From: CAILHX01 sp046155285
Lineage (GTDB): Bacteria; Pseudomonadota; Gammaproteobacteria; Burkholderiales; Methylophilaceae
Direction of reading: 5' to 3'
Length of the DNA: 52,517 nucleotides
NCBI GenBank assembly: GCA_046155285.1
Contig: JBJXEA010000004.1
Location: 1 to 52,517 of the forward strand
This document shows, one piece after another, positions 18,038 to 26,914 of the stretch; position 1 is the first letter of the stretch; each line of letters starts with the position of its first letter. The position numbers and the translations under genes are program-made. Under the pieces are notes generated by a model. That model saw nothing but the letters and a program-made list of their open reading frames with translations. It had not been told where the DNA came from and made no database searches.

Positions 18038-20020
18038 TTAGGCTAACTCAGATAACAAATTCTCTAACTGGTGAATGACAGGCAAACACTCAACGCCACG
18101 GCACACCCAAGCGTTGACAATGTTTTCACTAGGTTTGTTCAATGCGACAAAGCCCGTATCCACGCCATTTGGCACGGTGATGACCACGCAATGGGGTAAT
18201 AACTGTTGAGCCAATGCTTGCGACCATGTTTTGAGTACAGCAGTTTCGCCGCGCAGAACGACGACTGTCGGCGGTGTCAGCCATTCCTGTAGCGCACAAA
18301 GCAAGCTGGGACAAGCGGCGGGATTGCCGTTGATGGCTTCGCCAAATGCAAACAAAGTACGCTCGGCGGCATGTAGATAGCGCAATTCACCCAATAAATG
18401 CCCCAAGCGCTGCAAAGCAAACGCGGTAATGCCATTGCCCGAAGGAATAGCATTATCAAATGGCGATTTTGGGCGTTGGATGAGCGTTTCGTGATCGTGA
18501 CTGGTGAAGAAAAATCCGCCATTTTCGGTGTCTTCAAAATTGCTTAATAGCGCTTCTGACAAATCAATCGCAAAATCTAAATCCGTTTGCCGATATTCCG
18601 CTTGTAGCAAATCTAGTAGTGCATTTAGCAAAAACGCGTAGTCGTCCAGATAGCCGTTAAAGCGTGCTTGATTGTCTTTGTAACAGGCTAGAAGATGCCC
18701 ATTAACCCACAAGTTTTGATGGATAAAGTCCACTGCTTGTTGCGCGGTTTTTATCCACTCTGGGCGATTAAAGCTACGTCCGGCTTTGCTCAAACCTTGA
18801 ATCAACAAGGCGTTCCAACTGGTGAGGATTTTTTCGTCACGACCAGGCGGGATGCGTTTTTCACGCACCTTGAGTAGCGTTTCCCGCGCTTCGGTTAAAT
18901 GCGGTGCGCCATCATCCAAGCCATTCACGCGCAAATTCCAAAACTCATGCTCAAAGTTGGGCGCATCATTCAAACCGTAATGCGCGGCAAATTGGGGGTA
19001 AACATCTTCGGGTAACAGTGCTTTTACTTGTTCCGTTTGCCACACGTAATATTTACCTTCTATGTCTTCAGAATCCGCATCCAGCGCGGCATAGAACGCA
19101 CCGCCCGCATCTTGCATATCGCGCAGCAGCCAGTTAATAGAATCCTCAACTACCTCACGCCAGCGTGCCTCGCCTGTCAACAACCAGCCATCACTATACA
19201 AACTCAATAGCTGGCCATTGTCGTACAGCATTTTCTCAAAATGCGGGATTTCCCAGCGCTCATCCACGCTGTAACGGCAAAAACCACCCGCCAGATGGTC
19301 GTAAATTCCACCTGCTGCAATTGCGCTTAAAGTTTTGTGCAGCATGTGCTGCGCATTGCCGTCACCCGTGGCCGCCAAGCGCATAAACAGCACCCAATCT
19401 GGCGCATTAGGAAATTTAGGCGCACGACCAAAGCCGCCGTGCGTGGAATCAAAGACAGCAGTGAGCTGCTCAACGCCGGTTTCTATCGGCGCATCACTCA
19501 AGGTTTGCGTGGCGCTACCAGTGCGTTGATTCAGTGCCGCGACAAGCTGGTGGCCTTGTGCTGCGATGTCGGTTTTGCGCTCGTGATAGGCCTCAGCCAC
19601 TTTTTCAATCAAGCCAGAAAAACCAGGCAAACCGTAGCGCGGCGTAGGTGGAAAATAAGTGCCGCCGTAGAACGGCAATTGATCCGGCGTTAAAAACATG
19701 GTGAGTGGCCAGCCGCCTGTGCGCTGAGTCATTACCGAATGGGCGGTTTGGTAGATTTGGTCTATGTCTGGGCGCTCTTCGCGGTCTACTTTAATGTTGA
19801 TGAAGTGTGTGTTCATCACCGCGGCGGTGGCAGAATCTTCAAATGATTCATGCGCCATGACGTGGCACCAGTGACAGGCGGAATATCCCACAGAAAGCAG
19901 AATGGGTTTATCTTGAGCCTTAGCCAAAGCCAGCGCCTCTTCGCCCCAAGGATGCCATTGTACGGGGTTGTCAGCGTGTTGTAGCAAATACGGGCTGGTT
20001 TCCTGCGCTAGTTTATTCAT
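18038..20020 (-). CDS. DUF255 thioredoxin-domain protein (YyaL/SPATA20-like)
   Basis: A 660-residue protein of the YyaL/SPATA20 family: an N-terminal thioredoxin-like DUF255 domain followed by an (alpha/alpha)6 barrel related to sugar epimerases and glycosidases. The N-terminus NKLAQETSPYLLQHADNPV and the redox pair C49-H-W-C52 (SACHWCHVMAHESF) are diagnostic; VDREERPDIDQIYQ and GGWPLTMFLTP follow. Molecular function is not established for the family. It is the last gene of the glycan cluster and overlaps the preceding GT2 gene by eight bases. Confidence 0.92.
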   Translation of the reverse strand: MNKLAQETSPYLLQHADNPVQWHPWGEEALALAKAQDKPILLSVGYSACHWCHVMAHESFEDSATAAVMNTHFINIKVDREERPDIDQIYQTAHSVMTQRTGGWPLTMFLTPDQLPFYGGTYFPPTPRYGLPGFSGLIEKVAEAYHERKTDIAAQGHQLVAALNQRTGSATQTLSDAPIETGVEQLTAVFDSTHGGFGRAPKFPNAPDWVLFMRLAATGDGNAQHMLHKTLSAIAAGGIYDHLAGGFCRYSVDERWEIPHFEKMLYDNGQLLSLYSDGWLLTGEARWREVVEDSINWLLRDMQDAGGAFYAALDADSEDIEGKYYVWQTEQVKALLPEDVYPQFAAHYGLNDAPNFEHEFWNLRVNGLDDGAPHLTEARETLLKVREKRIPPGRDEKILTSWNALLIQGLSKAGRSFNRPEWIKTAQQAVDFIHQNLWVNGHLLACYKDNQARFNGYLDDYAFLLNALLDLLQAEYRQTDLDFAIDLSEALLSNFEDTENGGFFFTSHDHETLIQRPKSPFDNAIPSGNGITAFALQRLGHLLGELRYLHAAERTLFAFGEAINGNPAACPSLLCALQEWLTPPTVVVLRGETAVLKTWSQALAQQLLPHCVVITVPNGVDTGFVALNKPSENIVNAWVCRGVECLPVIHQLENLLSELA

Positions 20021-20825
20021 TATGCTTTAAGGCTTTAGGTATGGGTGCATTGGGCGGCAACTGACTGCTGCCGTGCTGTTCAAACTGGCGATATTCGTAA
20101 AGCTTGGCATATTTCAAAAAAGCGTAAAAAGCACCTGAAAATGAGACGATAAACCCCGCCCAGCCGTTGAGGAAGTTGCGCTTGAAAATATACGAACGGA
20201 TAAACGAAAAAGGCGGATATATCACCATGCGCCACGGATTAGCGCTTTGGTTTTTGGTTACTTTGTCCACTACAAGCCCTGTGGAGTAACTGTTTAATTT
20301 TTCTACTTTGGTGTGAATATCCACCTCGCCAAAATGGTAGAACGCCGCTTTCAAGCGGCCAATTTTCCCGTCCACTTCGGGCGCCGCGTGTACCGGCATC
20401 ATATTCATGCGGCCTTTTTGCTTATTGAATAGGCGTAAAAAATGATTCAGGCGAACATGCAAGCTGTTCATTCGCCAAAACATCTGCTCCTGACGCGGCA
20501 TGGTGTAGCCATCGTACTCAAGCGGCTTTTCAAGCAAAGCGCGGATTTCATTTTGCAGCGCAGGTGACAGCGCCTCGTCAGCATCCAGCAGCAACACCCA
20601 CTGATACGTGGTGTGTTCCAGCGCCATTTGCTTTTGTGCGCCATAACCTTGAAAAGTGTGCTGAAAAATACGACAGCCGTAGCTTTCAGCAATCTTCAGC
20701 GTATCGTCGGTACTGAATGAATCCAATAGCACGATTTCATCCGCCCACTTTATGCTTTCAAGCAGCGCGGGCAGGGTGTGGGCATTGTTGAAGGTGGTGA
20801 TGAAGATGGACAGGGCTGTGGTCAT
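20013..20825 (-). CDS. Family 2 glycosyltransferase (LPS core WaaE/KdtX-like)
   Basis: A 270-residue GT-A fold glycosyltransferase. Visible motifs: LSIFITTFNNAHTLPALLES, DEIVLLDSFSTDDT and the metal-binding D81-A-D83 (VLLLDADEAL). The remainder (MFWRMNSLHVRLNHFLRLF, FYHFGEVDIHTKVEKLN) resembles the WaaE/KdtX-type heptose/glucose transferases of LPS inner core. It acts at the cytoplasmic face. ATG overlaps the stop of the ligase-like gene by four bases, and its own end overlaps the DUF255 gene by eight. The exact sugar is unknown. Confidence 0.88.
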   Translation of the reverse strand: MTTALSIFITTFNNAHTLPALLESIKWADEIVLLDSFSTDDTLKIAESYGCRIFQHTFQGYGAQKQMALEHTTYQWVLLLDADEALSPALQNEIRALLEKPLEYDGYTMPRQEQMFWRMNSLHVRLNHFLRLFNKQKGRMNMMPVHAAPEVDGKIGRLKAAFYHFGEVDIHTKVEKLNSYSTGLVVDKVTKNQSANPWRMVIYPPFSFIRSYIFKRNFLNGWAGFIVSFSGAFYAFLKYAKLYEYRQFEQHGSSQLPPNAPIPKALKHNE

Positions 20826-22084
20826 ATTTCTTTACCTTCTGCTTGCCAGAATGCCAAGCTCACCGCAATCAGCCACCACGTGATGCACGACCAGAAACTG
20901 GCATAAAACGCCATGTGCGCGTTGATGGGCATGATGGCGATGAAGGCTGCTGCCATCCAAGGTAAGGTTTGTCTCATGTTGTCGCGTGCCGTTCGCAGGT
21001 AGAGTTTAATCCAGTAGACCAGCACGACCAAAAAACCTAACAAGCCTATTACACCAGTCTCGACAATGATTTCCAGAAGCATTTGGTGTGGATGCGTGGG
21101 GCCCGTTTTGTAGAACTCCCATACGCCATCACGCAATCTGGGGATCAACCAATAATCGTCTTTGGGAACGTATGCGGGGTAGATGTAGCGAAAGCCGCGT
21201 GGGCCAATGCCTTTAATCCAGTGGTCTTTCGCCACTTCTACTGCCACTTTCCATATCGGCAAGCGCAGGCTGGTGGCGGCATTGGTTTTTGCATAATCCC
21301 CACTTAATAAGCCAGCCGTGAGCACCATTCTTTCGCTTGATCCTGGATTGTAAAAAACAGTACCTATACTGAGCGTTAGTAATGAAGTGATGACCATTGT
21401 AGTTTTCCAGCGCCATTTTACTTTTTCTACCCAGAATATTTGTATGGCCCACAGAAGAATGCCCACTGCCAGCATAATCCAGGCAACTCTTGCCCCTGAA
21501 AATAGGATAGCCATGATATAGAGTGGGGCAATAAACCAAACCCAGCGATGTTGTTGTGGCATGCGCCATAGCCAATAAAAATAAATCGGTGATAGCACCG
21601 CCAGAATGTGCCCTACAGGAAAGCCAAGATTCATGCGCCCCTCGGAGGAGTGACCTGTTGCAGTCAAGATGACCACAATGAACGCCGCGGCGCTTAAACC
21701 TAGCCCAATGAGCAGCAATAGACGGTTTCTTGCGATTGAACTGGAAAGTACCATGGTGGCAAATAGTGCAGCTAGAGGAAAGCGTAAAAAGCTCAATGTG
21801 GTTTGCGCCGCACGTGACAAAAAGAATGCATCGGTGAGCGATGCCAACATGGGCAGCCAAATGCAGGCAAACATCAGCAGCAATGGCTTAAATGCAGGCA
21901 ATGCCATTACGGCGCGGGGTTGTGTCAGTGCCAGCCACAGCCCTAAACACGCCATGATGGCGATGGGTAGCTCGAACGCATTGCCTAAAGGTTGCAACAG
22001 GATAAAAGCAGCGACAAACAGCCAGCCGTAACGCGCCATCCATGGTGGGACAGTGAGGGATTCGGTTTCTTTGATAGTGACCAT
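20822..22084 (-). CDS. O-antigen ligase-like polytopic membrane protein
   Basis: A 420-residue inner-membrane protein with about 11-12 hydrophobic segments and the Wzy_C/WaaL domain. The large periplasmic loop near residues 270-350 ends with THPHQMLLEIIVETGVIGL, the conserved histidine-containing signature of O-antigen ligases and polymerases. It probably joins or polymerises a lipid-linked glycan at the periplasmic side. I choose the ATG at 22084; a TTG two codons upstream is also in frame. It is 18 bases downstream of the CgeB-like gene. Confidence 0.87.
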   Translation of the reverse strand: MVTIKETESLTVPPWMARYGWLFVAAFILLQPLGNAFELPIAIMACLGLWLALTQPRAVMALPAFKPLLLMFACIWLPMLASLTDAFFLSRAAQTTLSFLRFPLAALFATMVLSSSIARNRLLLLIGLGLSAAAFIVVILTATGHSSEGRMNLGFPVGHILAVLSPIYFYWLWRMPQQHRWVWFIAPLYIMAILFSGARVAWIMLAVGILLWAIQIFWVEKVKWRWKTTMVITSLLTLSIGTVFYNPGSSERMVLTAGLLSGDYAKTNAATSLRLPIWKVAVEVAKDHWIKGIGPRGFRYIYPAYVPKDDYWLIPRLRDGVWEFYKTGPTHPHQMLLEIIVETGVIGLLGFLVVLVYWIKLYLRTARDNMRQTLPWMAAAFIAIMPINAHMAFYASFWSCITWWLIAVSLAFWQAEGKEI

Positions 22085-22102
22085 GCTCAAATTTACTTTC
22101 TA

Positions 22103-23104
22103 TTATTCCAGCCCGACCTGCTTGAGAATACTGCGTGCGCGATGCATGTAAGTGTGTTGCGCCATGACGCGCTGATGCCCCGCCAGCCCGATTTTTTTGG
22201 CGAAAGCGGGGTCGCTCGTCAATTTTGCGTGTATTTCGTGCAATTCATCCAAGGAATGATAAACCAAGATTTCACGCCCTAAATCGAAACATAAGCCCAA
22301 ATCCGCCACGTCGTCGTTAAGCACTGGTGTCATACAACCATAAGGCTCAAAGCTGCGTTGATTGACGCCTCGCTCCACGTAGATTTCATGTTTGATATTT
22401 AACACGGCACGACTCGATGCATAGAGCGATGGTAGCTTATTCAGGGGTAAATGATGCGCGTGAATCTCATGCGGGCTGTCCGGGAATTCCTGCCTAAACT
22501 TTCTCCACTTCTTGCCATACAGCAACAACGGCTTTTCAACTTTACTCAGAAATAACGACCGCCCTGGGGAGTTTTTGGCGACATAAATAATCTTGTTGGT
22601 ACGGGGCTTATTCATGGGATAAAAACGCTGGGGATCTACTGCCAAAGGCAAGTAGCTGATAGTGCTAATGCCTTGGGTGCGCAGCAAGTCCATAAAATAA
22701 GTATCTGTACAAAATATCCAGTCCATGTACCCAGCAAATACACCCTGAACATGATCAAATTTATCGCCCACCCACGCCACCTTGGTCGAGGCTGGAGAAA
22801 TTTCTTCGACGGCTTGAAACAGTGCTGCAGGTAGCCATGCACCAAGAACAAACACGATTAAATCAGGCTGAAATGCTTTTACTTTCTTGCGCAAACTGAT
22901 AGTCACCGCCGCGAAGTCATCTCCAGCAATTACGCCGCGCCATTTGAAGTACATCGAATGCAAGCGGTTGTCACCATTGATAGCGAAATAGTCTACCTGA
23001 CACCCCGTTTGCTGAAACGCTTCGACGGTGTTTTCCGTCCAGTTCACCAAACGATTGATTTTGCCCACAACTAACACTTTGGGCATGTTTATCGCGCTTT
23101 TCAT
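22103..23104 (-). CDS. CgeB-like glycosyltransferase
   Basis: A 333-residue GT-B type protein of the CgeB/DUF3880 glycosyltransferase group. Features: N-terminal Rossmann half (KVLVVGKINRLVNWTENTV, PDLIVFVLGAWL, VAWVGDKFDHV, YMDWIFCTD) and the C-terminal half with LPLNKLPSLYASSRAVLNI, RSFEPYGCMTPVLNDD and a final VMAQHTYMHRARSIL, the usual 'H-T-Y-x-H-R' ending of these enzymes. The ATG at 23104 directly follows the stop of the methyltransferase gene; MPKVLVVG six codons in is an alternative start. Donor and acceptor sugars are unknown. Confidence 0.83.
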   Translation of the reverse strand: MKSAINMPKVLVVGKINRLVNWTENTVEAFQQTGCQVDYFAINGDNRLHSMYFKWRGVIAGDDFAAVTISLRKKVKAFQPDLIVFVLGAWLPAALFQAVEEISPASTKVAWVGDKFDHVQGVFAGYMDWIFCTDTYFMDLLRTQGISTISYLPLAVDPQRFYPMNKPRTNKIIYVAKNSPGRSLFLSKVEKPLLLYGKKWRKFRQEFPDSPHEIHAHHLPLNKLPSLYASSRAVLNIKHEIYVERGVNQRSFEPYGCMTPVLNDDVADLGLCFDLGREILVYHSLDELHEIHAKLTSDPAFAKKIGLAGHQRVMAQHTYMHRARSILKQVGLE

Positions 23105-23848
23105 TTATTGATGGCTGACATACGCCCGCAAACCAGGTTTGAAATTGAATCCCCACTTCAACACTTTTAATTGATGTTTAAGTAGCAATTGTTGCAGTGT
23201 AGGGCGGCTGAAATAGTACAAATGCTCCGATGGCAATACCGCCTCCCAATCCTTCAATGGCTTAGGTGTCCGCCAATGACCGACATCGGGAGTGCGAATC
23301 TCCAACACGCCTCCCGGCTTCAATATCCGTGACAGCTCAGCCAAAAAAGCATTCAAATCAGGCACATGCTCAATGACCTCATACACCGTAATAACATCAA
23401 AAAAGGCATTGGGGTAAGCCTGTTGATCTAAAAATCCTTGTTTAACATTTTGCAGCTTCAATTCCTGTTGTGCGTAGTTGATGCCCCATTGCTCAACATC
23501 CACGCCATGCGCATCAAAGCCCGCATTTTGCGCCGCTTCAACGATGAACCCAGCAGAGCAGCCAACATCCAGCCAGCGTCCACTGGTCACAAAACGACGT
23601 ATACGCGCGGCAAATCTTTTGGCCCGCTTACGTTTGGTGTCAATTTTTTTCGCGTATTTTTTACTGTAATCTTCGTCGTAAGTGTCCAATACTTGCTCAA
23701 ATATCGGGCGCGGGTTAATCATAATCAAGCCGCAGCCATTGCACTGCACGAAAGGTTCGCCCGCTTTCTCAAACAAATGGGTAAATGTTTTTGCTGCACT
23801 AATCGGGCAATCGAGGTGCTGCCATTCACGAGTGTTTTTGTCATTCAT
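23105..23848 (-). CDS. SAM-dependent methyltransferase with Cys-rich N-terminus
   Basis: A 247-residue class I methyltransferase (Methyltransf_23 type). The SAM-binding loop is WLDVGCSAGFIVEAAQNAGF, with acidic GVDVEQWG after strand 2, VITVYEVIEHVPD as motif II/III and LKPGGVLEIRTPD as motif IV. The first 45 residues hold C14, C36 and C39 (VQCNGCGLIMINPRP), a small zinc-ribbon-like lead often seen in methyltransferases of sugar/polysaccharide clusters. It is two bases from the GT4 gene and abuts the CgeB-like gene, so it probably methylates a glycan or a nucleotide sugar. Confidence 0.88.
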   Translation of the reverse strand: MNDKNTREWQHLDCPISAAKTFTHLFEKAGEPFVQCNGCGLIMINPRPIFEQVLDTYDEDYSKKYAKKIDTKRKRAKRFAARIRRFVTSGRWLDVGCSAGFIVEAAQNAGFDAHGVDVEQWGINYAQQELKLQNVKQGFLDQQAYPNAFFDVITVYEVIEHVPDLNAFLAELSRILKPGGVLEIRTPDVGHWRTPKPLKDWEAVLPSEHLYYFSRPTLQQLLLKHQLKVLKWGFNFKPGLRAYVSHQ

Positions 23849-23850
23849 GG

Positions 23851-24972
23851 TTAAAAGTCACTTTCAAATTCTTGATAAACCGCCAACGTGCGTTCCAACA
23901 TAGTGCGCAAAGTAAAAGGCTGTTCTCTCGGCACCATTGGTGGCGTTTCTAGCCAAGCAAGGGTAAGATTTTCCAGTGCTGCCATATCGCCCAAAGGCAC
24001 TCGTCCCTGCGGCAAAATCGCCGCCAATTGCTCACCCACGCCGCCGTGGTCATAGCCTATCACGGGGATGCCCAAACTCAAGGCTTCCACCGTAGTACGG
24101 CCAAAGGCTTCGGGTTCTTGGGAGAGCGAAAATACGAGTTTGGAGTTTGCCATAATTTCGCGTAGATCGCTTCTGTGGCCGACGAAGGTGAGGTGCTCGG
24201 CAATGCCTGCTTTTTGCGCTTTTTGTGCAAGTTCTTGTTTGAAGTCTTGACGTTTGCTGTGTGCTTCGCCCACCAATAAACCGTGTACGTTGAGGCCGCG
24301 ATTCCGCAAGCGTTTGATGAGTTCGATGAAGTCTTCTTGGCCTTTCCAACGCGTTAAACGTGCAGGGAGGGTTAGCACTTGCTTGCCTTTTAACTGCGGA
24401 TATTGTTTGTTCCATGCATCTAACCATTCGGTTGAAGGCTTATAGTCGTAGGGAAACTGTTTGGGCGACACGCCTCGGTAAATCAGGCGGATTTTGTCCG
24501 GTGCAACGTCGGGGTAATTGGCCAAGATATAGCGCTGGATAAACTCCGAAATCACAATCACGCGTTCGCCTTTTGTCATCACGGCGCTGTATTTACTAAC
24601 GGTGTAAGGACCATGTACGGTAGTGACAAATTTAGGGCGGGTGTTGGGGTTCATGCCACGCCAAGCTAAATAGACTATCCATCCCGGCAAGCGCGAGCGC
24701 ACATGCACGACGTCTACCTTTTGCTCGGTGAAAAACCGTCGCAAGCGATGCACATAACGCAAAGTGAGCAACGATTTTTGGCCGATATTCCACTCAATAT
24801 GCTCAGAGCCTTCACGCTCCAACTGCGCTACCATACGCCCGCCCGCCGACATCACCAGCGAACGATGGCCGTTTTCTACCAAGTAATTTCCGACTTCCAG
24901 CGTGCCGCGTTCCACGCCACCGGCATCGAGCGCGGGCAGGACTTGCAATACCCTCAATCGTTGAGAAGTCAC
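23851..24972 (-). CDS. Family 4 glycosyltransferase
   Basis: A 373-residue GT-B glycosyltransferase. The N-terminal half starts RVLQVLPALDAGGVERGTLE, the standard GT4 glycine-rich loop; VDVVHVRSRLPGWIVYLA and VTTVHGPYTVSKY follow. The C-terminal donor-binding half has LTLPARLTRWKGQEDFIEL, LVFSLSQEPEAFGRTTVEAL and PVIGYDHGGVGEQL with the E-x7-E arrangement. The start appears to be GTG at 24972, six bases after the stop of the 638-residue gene. Sugar specificity is not predictable. Confidence 0.93.
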   Translation of the reverse strand: MTSQRLRVLQVLPALDAGGVERGTLEVGNYLVENGHRSLVMSAGGRMVAQLEREGSEHIEWNIGQKSLLTLRYVHRLRRFFTEQKVDVVHVRSRLPGWIVYLAWRGMNPNTRPKFVTTVHGPYTVSKYSAVMTKGERVIVISEFIQRYILANYPDVAPDKIRLIYRGVSPKQFPYDYKPSTEWLDAWNKQYPQLKGKQVLTLPARLTRWKGQEDFIELIKRLRNRGLNVHGLLVGEAHSKRQDFKQELAQKAQKAGIAEHLTFVGHRSDLREIMANSKLVFSLSQEPEAFGRTTVEALSLGIPVIGYDHGGVGEQLAAILPQGRVPLGDMAALENLTLAWLETPPMVPREQPFTLRTMLERTLAVYQEFESDF

Positions 24973-24978
24973 GAGCGC

Positions 24979-26895
24979 TTAAAACCCAAACATGTGGTCG
25001 AGCGCCACAGCCACGCCGTCTCGGATCAGGCCGTGATAACCAAACAAGCGGCAGGTGGCATCGCGGATCAGGACGTAAGCGCCCGCCCCGGCTTTTTGGC
25101 GCTCTGCCGCTGAAAAAATTTGCGAATAACGCCAATGTTGCGAGCCGCTGCACGGGATGTTGATGGTGTGCGTGGCAACCATTTCGCCCATGCTATTAAA
25201 CAGCTCCAAGCTGGTGTTAGACAGCGGGTGCCAGGGCGTAGAGGCAGCGTAAATCAGATGACAAAATGCGTCAGTTTCATGCCCCATATTCACATCGCCC
25301 AACCTTAAAAACAGGCGCGTACTCAAGCCTGGCGGGGTTGCGGCATAAGACTGTGGTTCGTCTTTATAAGTGAGCGGAGTGTTGAATACGTGTGCGCCAA
25401 AACTGGTTTCTGCAATGTGGCTGGAAGCTATTTCTTGATAACGGAAAATGCCATGCATCCAGCCATCGGCACTGCCACCGTCGCGAAAATCATACATCAT
25501 CTCGATGTGACCATAGCTCATGTCTATCCCCGCCAGTAAGGCGTTCACATCCAATAATGTGCAATTGTCACGCGGCATACGCCCAAAAAAGTGCGCGGCG
25601 ACTTCATTGCCTGCTGAGTCATAAATTTTTGCAGACAATGGCAAATTGGCCTGTGCAGTAGACATCGGCGTAGGCAACACCCAGTTGCGCCATTGACCAA
25701 CGGGCAATATCGGCGCTGGCAATACGTAGCCCTTGCCCATCAAGGCGCTTAGTGCAGGGATGGCGGGGTCAATCTGCAAATCATTGCGCTCTACATTGGC
25801 GTGGGCGATGCGGCTGCGGCCATTTTTGGTGGTGATTTCATAGCGCGGCCGTACAAAATACTTGCCCGCTTGCACCTCAAAATGCTTCGGCCAACGTGCC
25901 TCGGGGAACAAACTGGCGACATCCAGCGCATAGGTACCGAATGGCGGAATCGCCACGTCCAGCCAACGAATCTCGTCCTTGCCCATCAAGTTCAAGCCAA
26001 TCTCACCGCGCGGGATGGGGATGGGATGACTATTTTGCACCCACAGCACTATGCGTTCACCGGCATCCGGCGCTGGCAATCCCGCATAAAGCTCAGACGG
26101 CCAAGCATTAGCATCGTGGGTACATGACAATTGTTCGGCGCTGTCGGCATAAGTATCCAGTGCGTATTTGACAACCTCATGCCCAGCCACGCCAATCACA
26201 TGCATAAACAGCGTGCCGGTAAATTCGCCCAAACCAAAACGCTGGCTCACCTCAACGCTATCCACCGTCATGCTGGCACCGCGCGCAGGCAAGGTATGTT
26301 GCCACTGCGCCAATTCTGTGCCGTGTTCATCAAATAATATAAACCAGATGACGGGGGGGGTGGCCGCGCCCCAGCCAGTCCAATAGTCGCAAGTGGTGAG
26401 ACGTGTGTGCTGACCTTGGCTTTCGCGCATAAAGGCAAAATTGGTGGCGAAATTGAGCTTGTCCAAATAGCGACGCTTGTTGGTGAGCATGGTCTCCGGC
26501 AAGCGTATTTCGTCCAAACTGACCACTTGGCAGCTCGGCGGCACAAGGTGGCGAATATGGTCTATCAGGCGCTTGGCATCAAATGCGACGACCATTAAGG
26601 TGTTAACCTGAAATTCCGGCAAGCGCGTAATCGGCAACGCGCCGTGGCCTAACAACACCTCCCCCAAGCTCTCGATTTTCTGCACGAATGTGGCGCGAAT
26701 ATCCAGTGCACTCAAGTCGTACAGTGACACCAACTCCAGCGCCAAGCCCAAGGGATCGTACACTGCCACCCTACCTTTGCTGGCGATGTCGGCAAAAAAT
26801 GCTTGCGCCTTGGCGGCCACTAGCGGATGCCCTATCGCCTTGAAAAAAGCGCCGCCACCTTTGAGATTGCTAAAAGTTTCTATCCTGAGCTTCAT
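24979..26895 (-). CDS. Conserved protein of unknown function in glycan operon
   Basis: A 638-residue protein I cannot assign to a named family. It has no signal peptide or transmembrane helix. The sequence is rich in short beta-strands, aromatic residues and loops, and looks like several successive beta-sandwich-like units, for example residues 160-250 (CDYWTGWGAATPPVIWFILF) and residues 390-620 (GHIEMMYDFRDGG, GMHGIFRYQE-like and RLFLRLGDV segments). It sits between an ELM1-like protein and a GT4 glycosyltransferase with gaps of 19 and six bases, so a cytoplasmic role in surface glycan synthesis or modification is inferred. Shine-Dalgarno AAAGG precedes the ATG. A C8 run on the coding strand interrupts nothing in this copy. 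Confidence 0.8.
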   Translation of the reverse strand: MKLRIETFSNLKGGGAFFKAIGHPLVAAKAQAFFADIASKGRVAVYDPLGLALELVSLYDLSALDIRATFVQKIESLGEVLLGHGALPITRLPEFQVNTLMVVAFDAKRLIDHIRHLVPPSCQVVSLDEIRLPETMLTNKRRYLDKLNFATNFAFMRESQGQHTRLTTCDYWTGWGAATPPVIWFILFDEHGTELAQWQHTLPARGASMTVDSVEVSQRFGLGEFTGTLFMHVIGVAGHEVVKYALDTYADSAEQLSCTHDANAWPSELYAGLPAPDAGERIVLWVQNSHPIPIPRGEIGLNLMGKDEIRWLDVAIPPFGTYALDVASLFPEARWPKHFEVQAGKYFVRPRYEITTKNGRSRIAHANVERNDLQIDPAIPALSALMGKGYVLPAPILPVGQWRNWVLPTPMSTAQANLPLSAKIYDSAGNEVAAHFFGRMPRDNCTLLDVNALLAGIDMSYGHIEMMYDFRDGGSADGWMHGIFRYQEIASSHIAETSFGAHVFNTPLTYKDEPQSYAATPPGLSTRLFLRLGDVNMGHETDAFCHLIYAASTPWHPLSNTSLELFNSMGEMVATHTINIPCSGSQHWRYSQIFSAAERQKAGAGAYVLIRDATCRLFGYHGLIRDGVAVALDHMFGF

Positions 26896-26914
26896 CCATG
26901 CCTTTCACTTGCTT

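Noticed and set aside
18038..20020. Reading the DUF255 protein as a thiol-disulphide oxidoreductase of the periplasm
   Set aside because: It has no signal peptide, and the C-x2-C sits in the cytosolic YyaL/SPATA20 family context.
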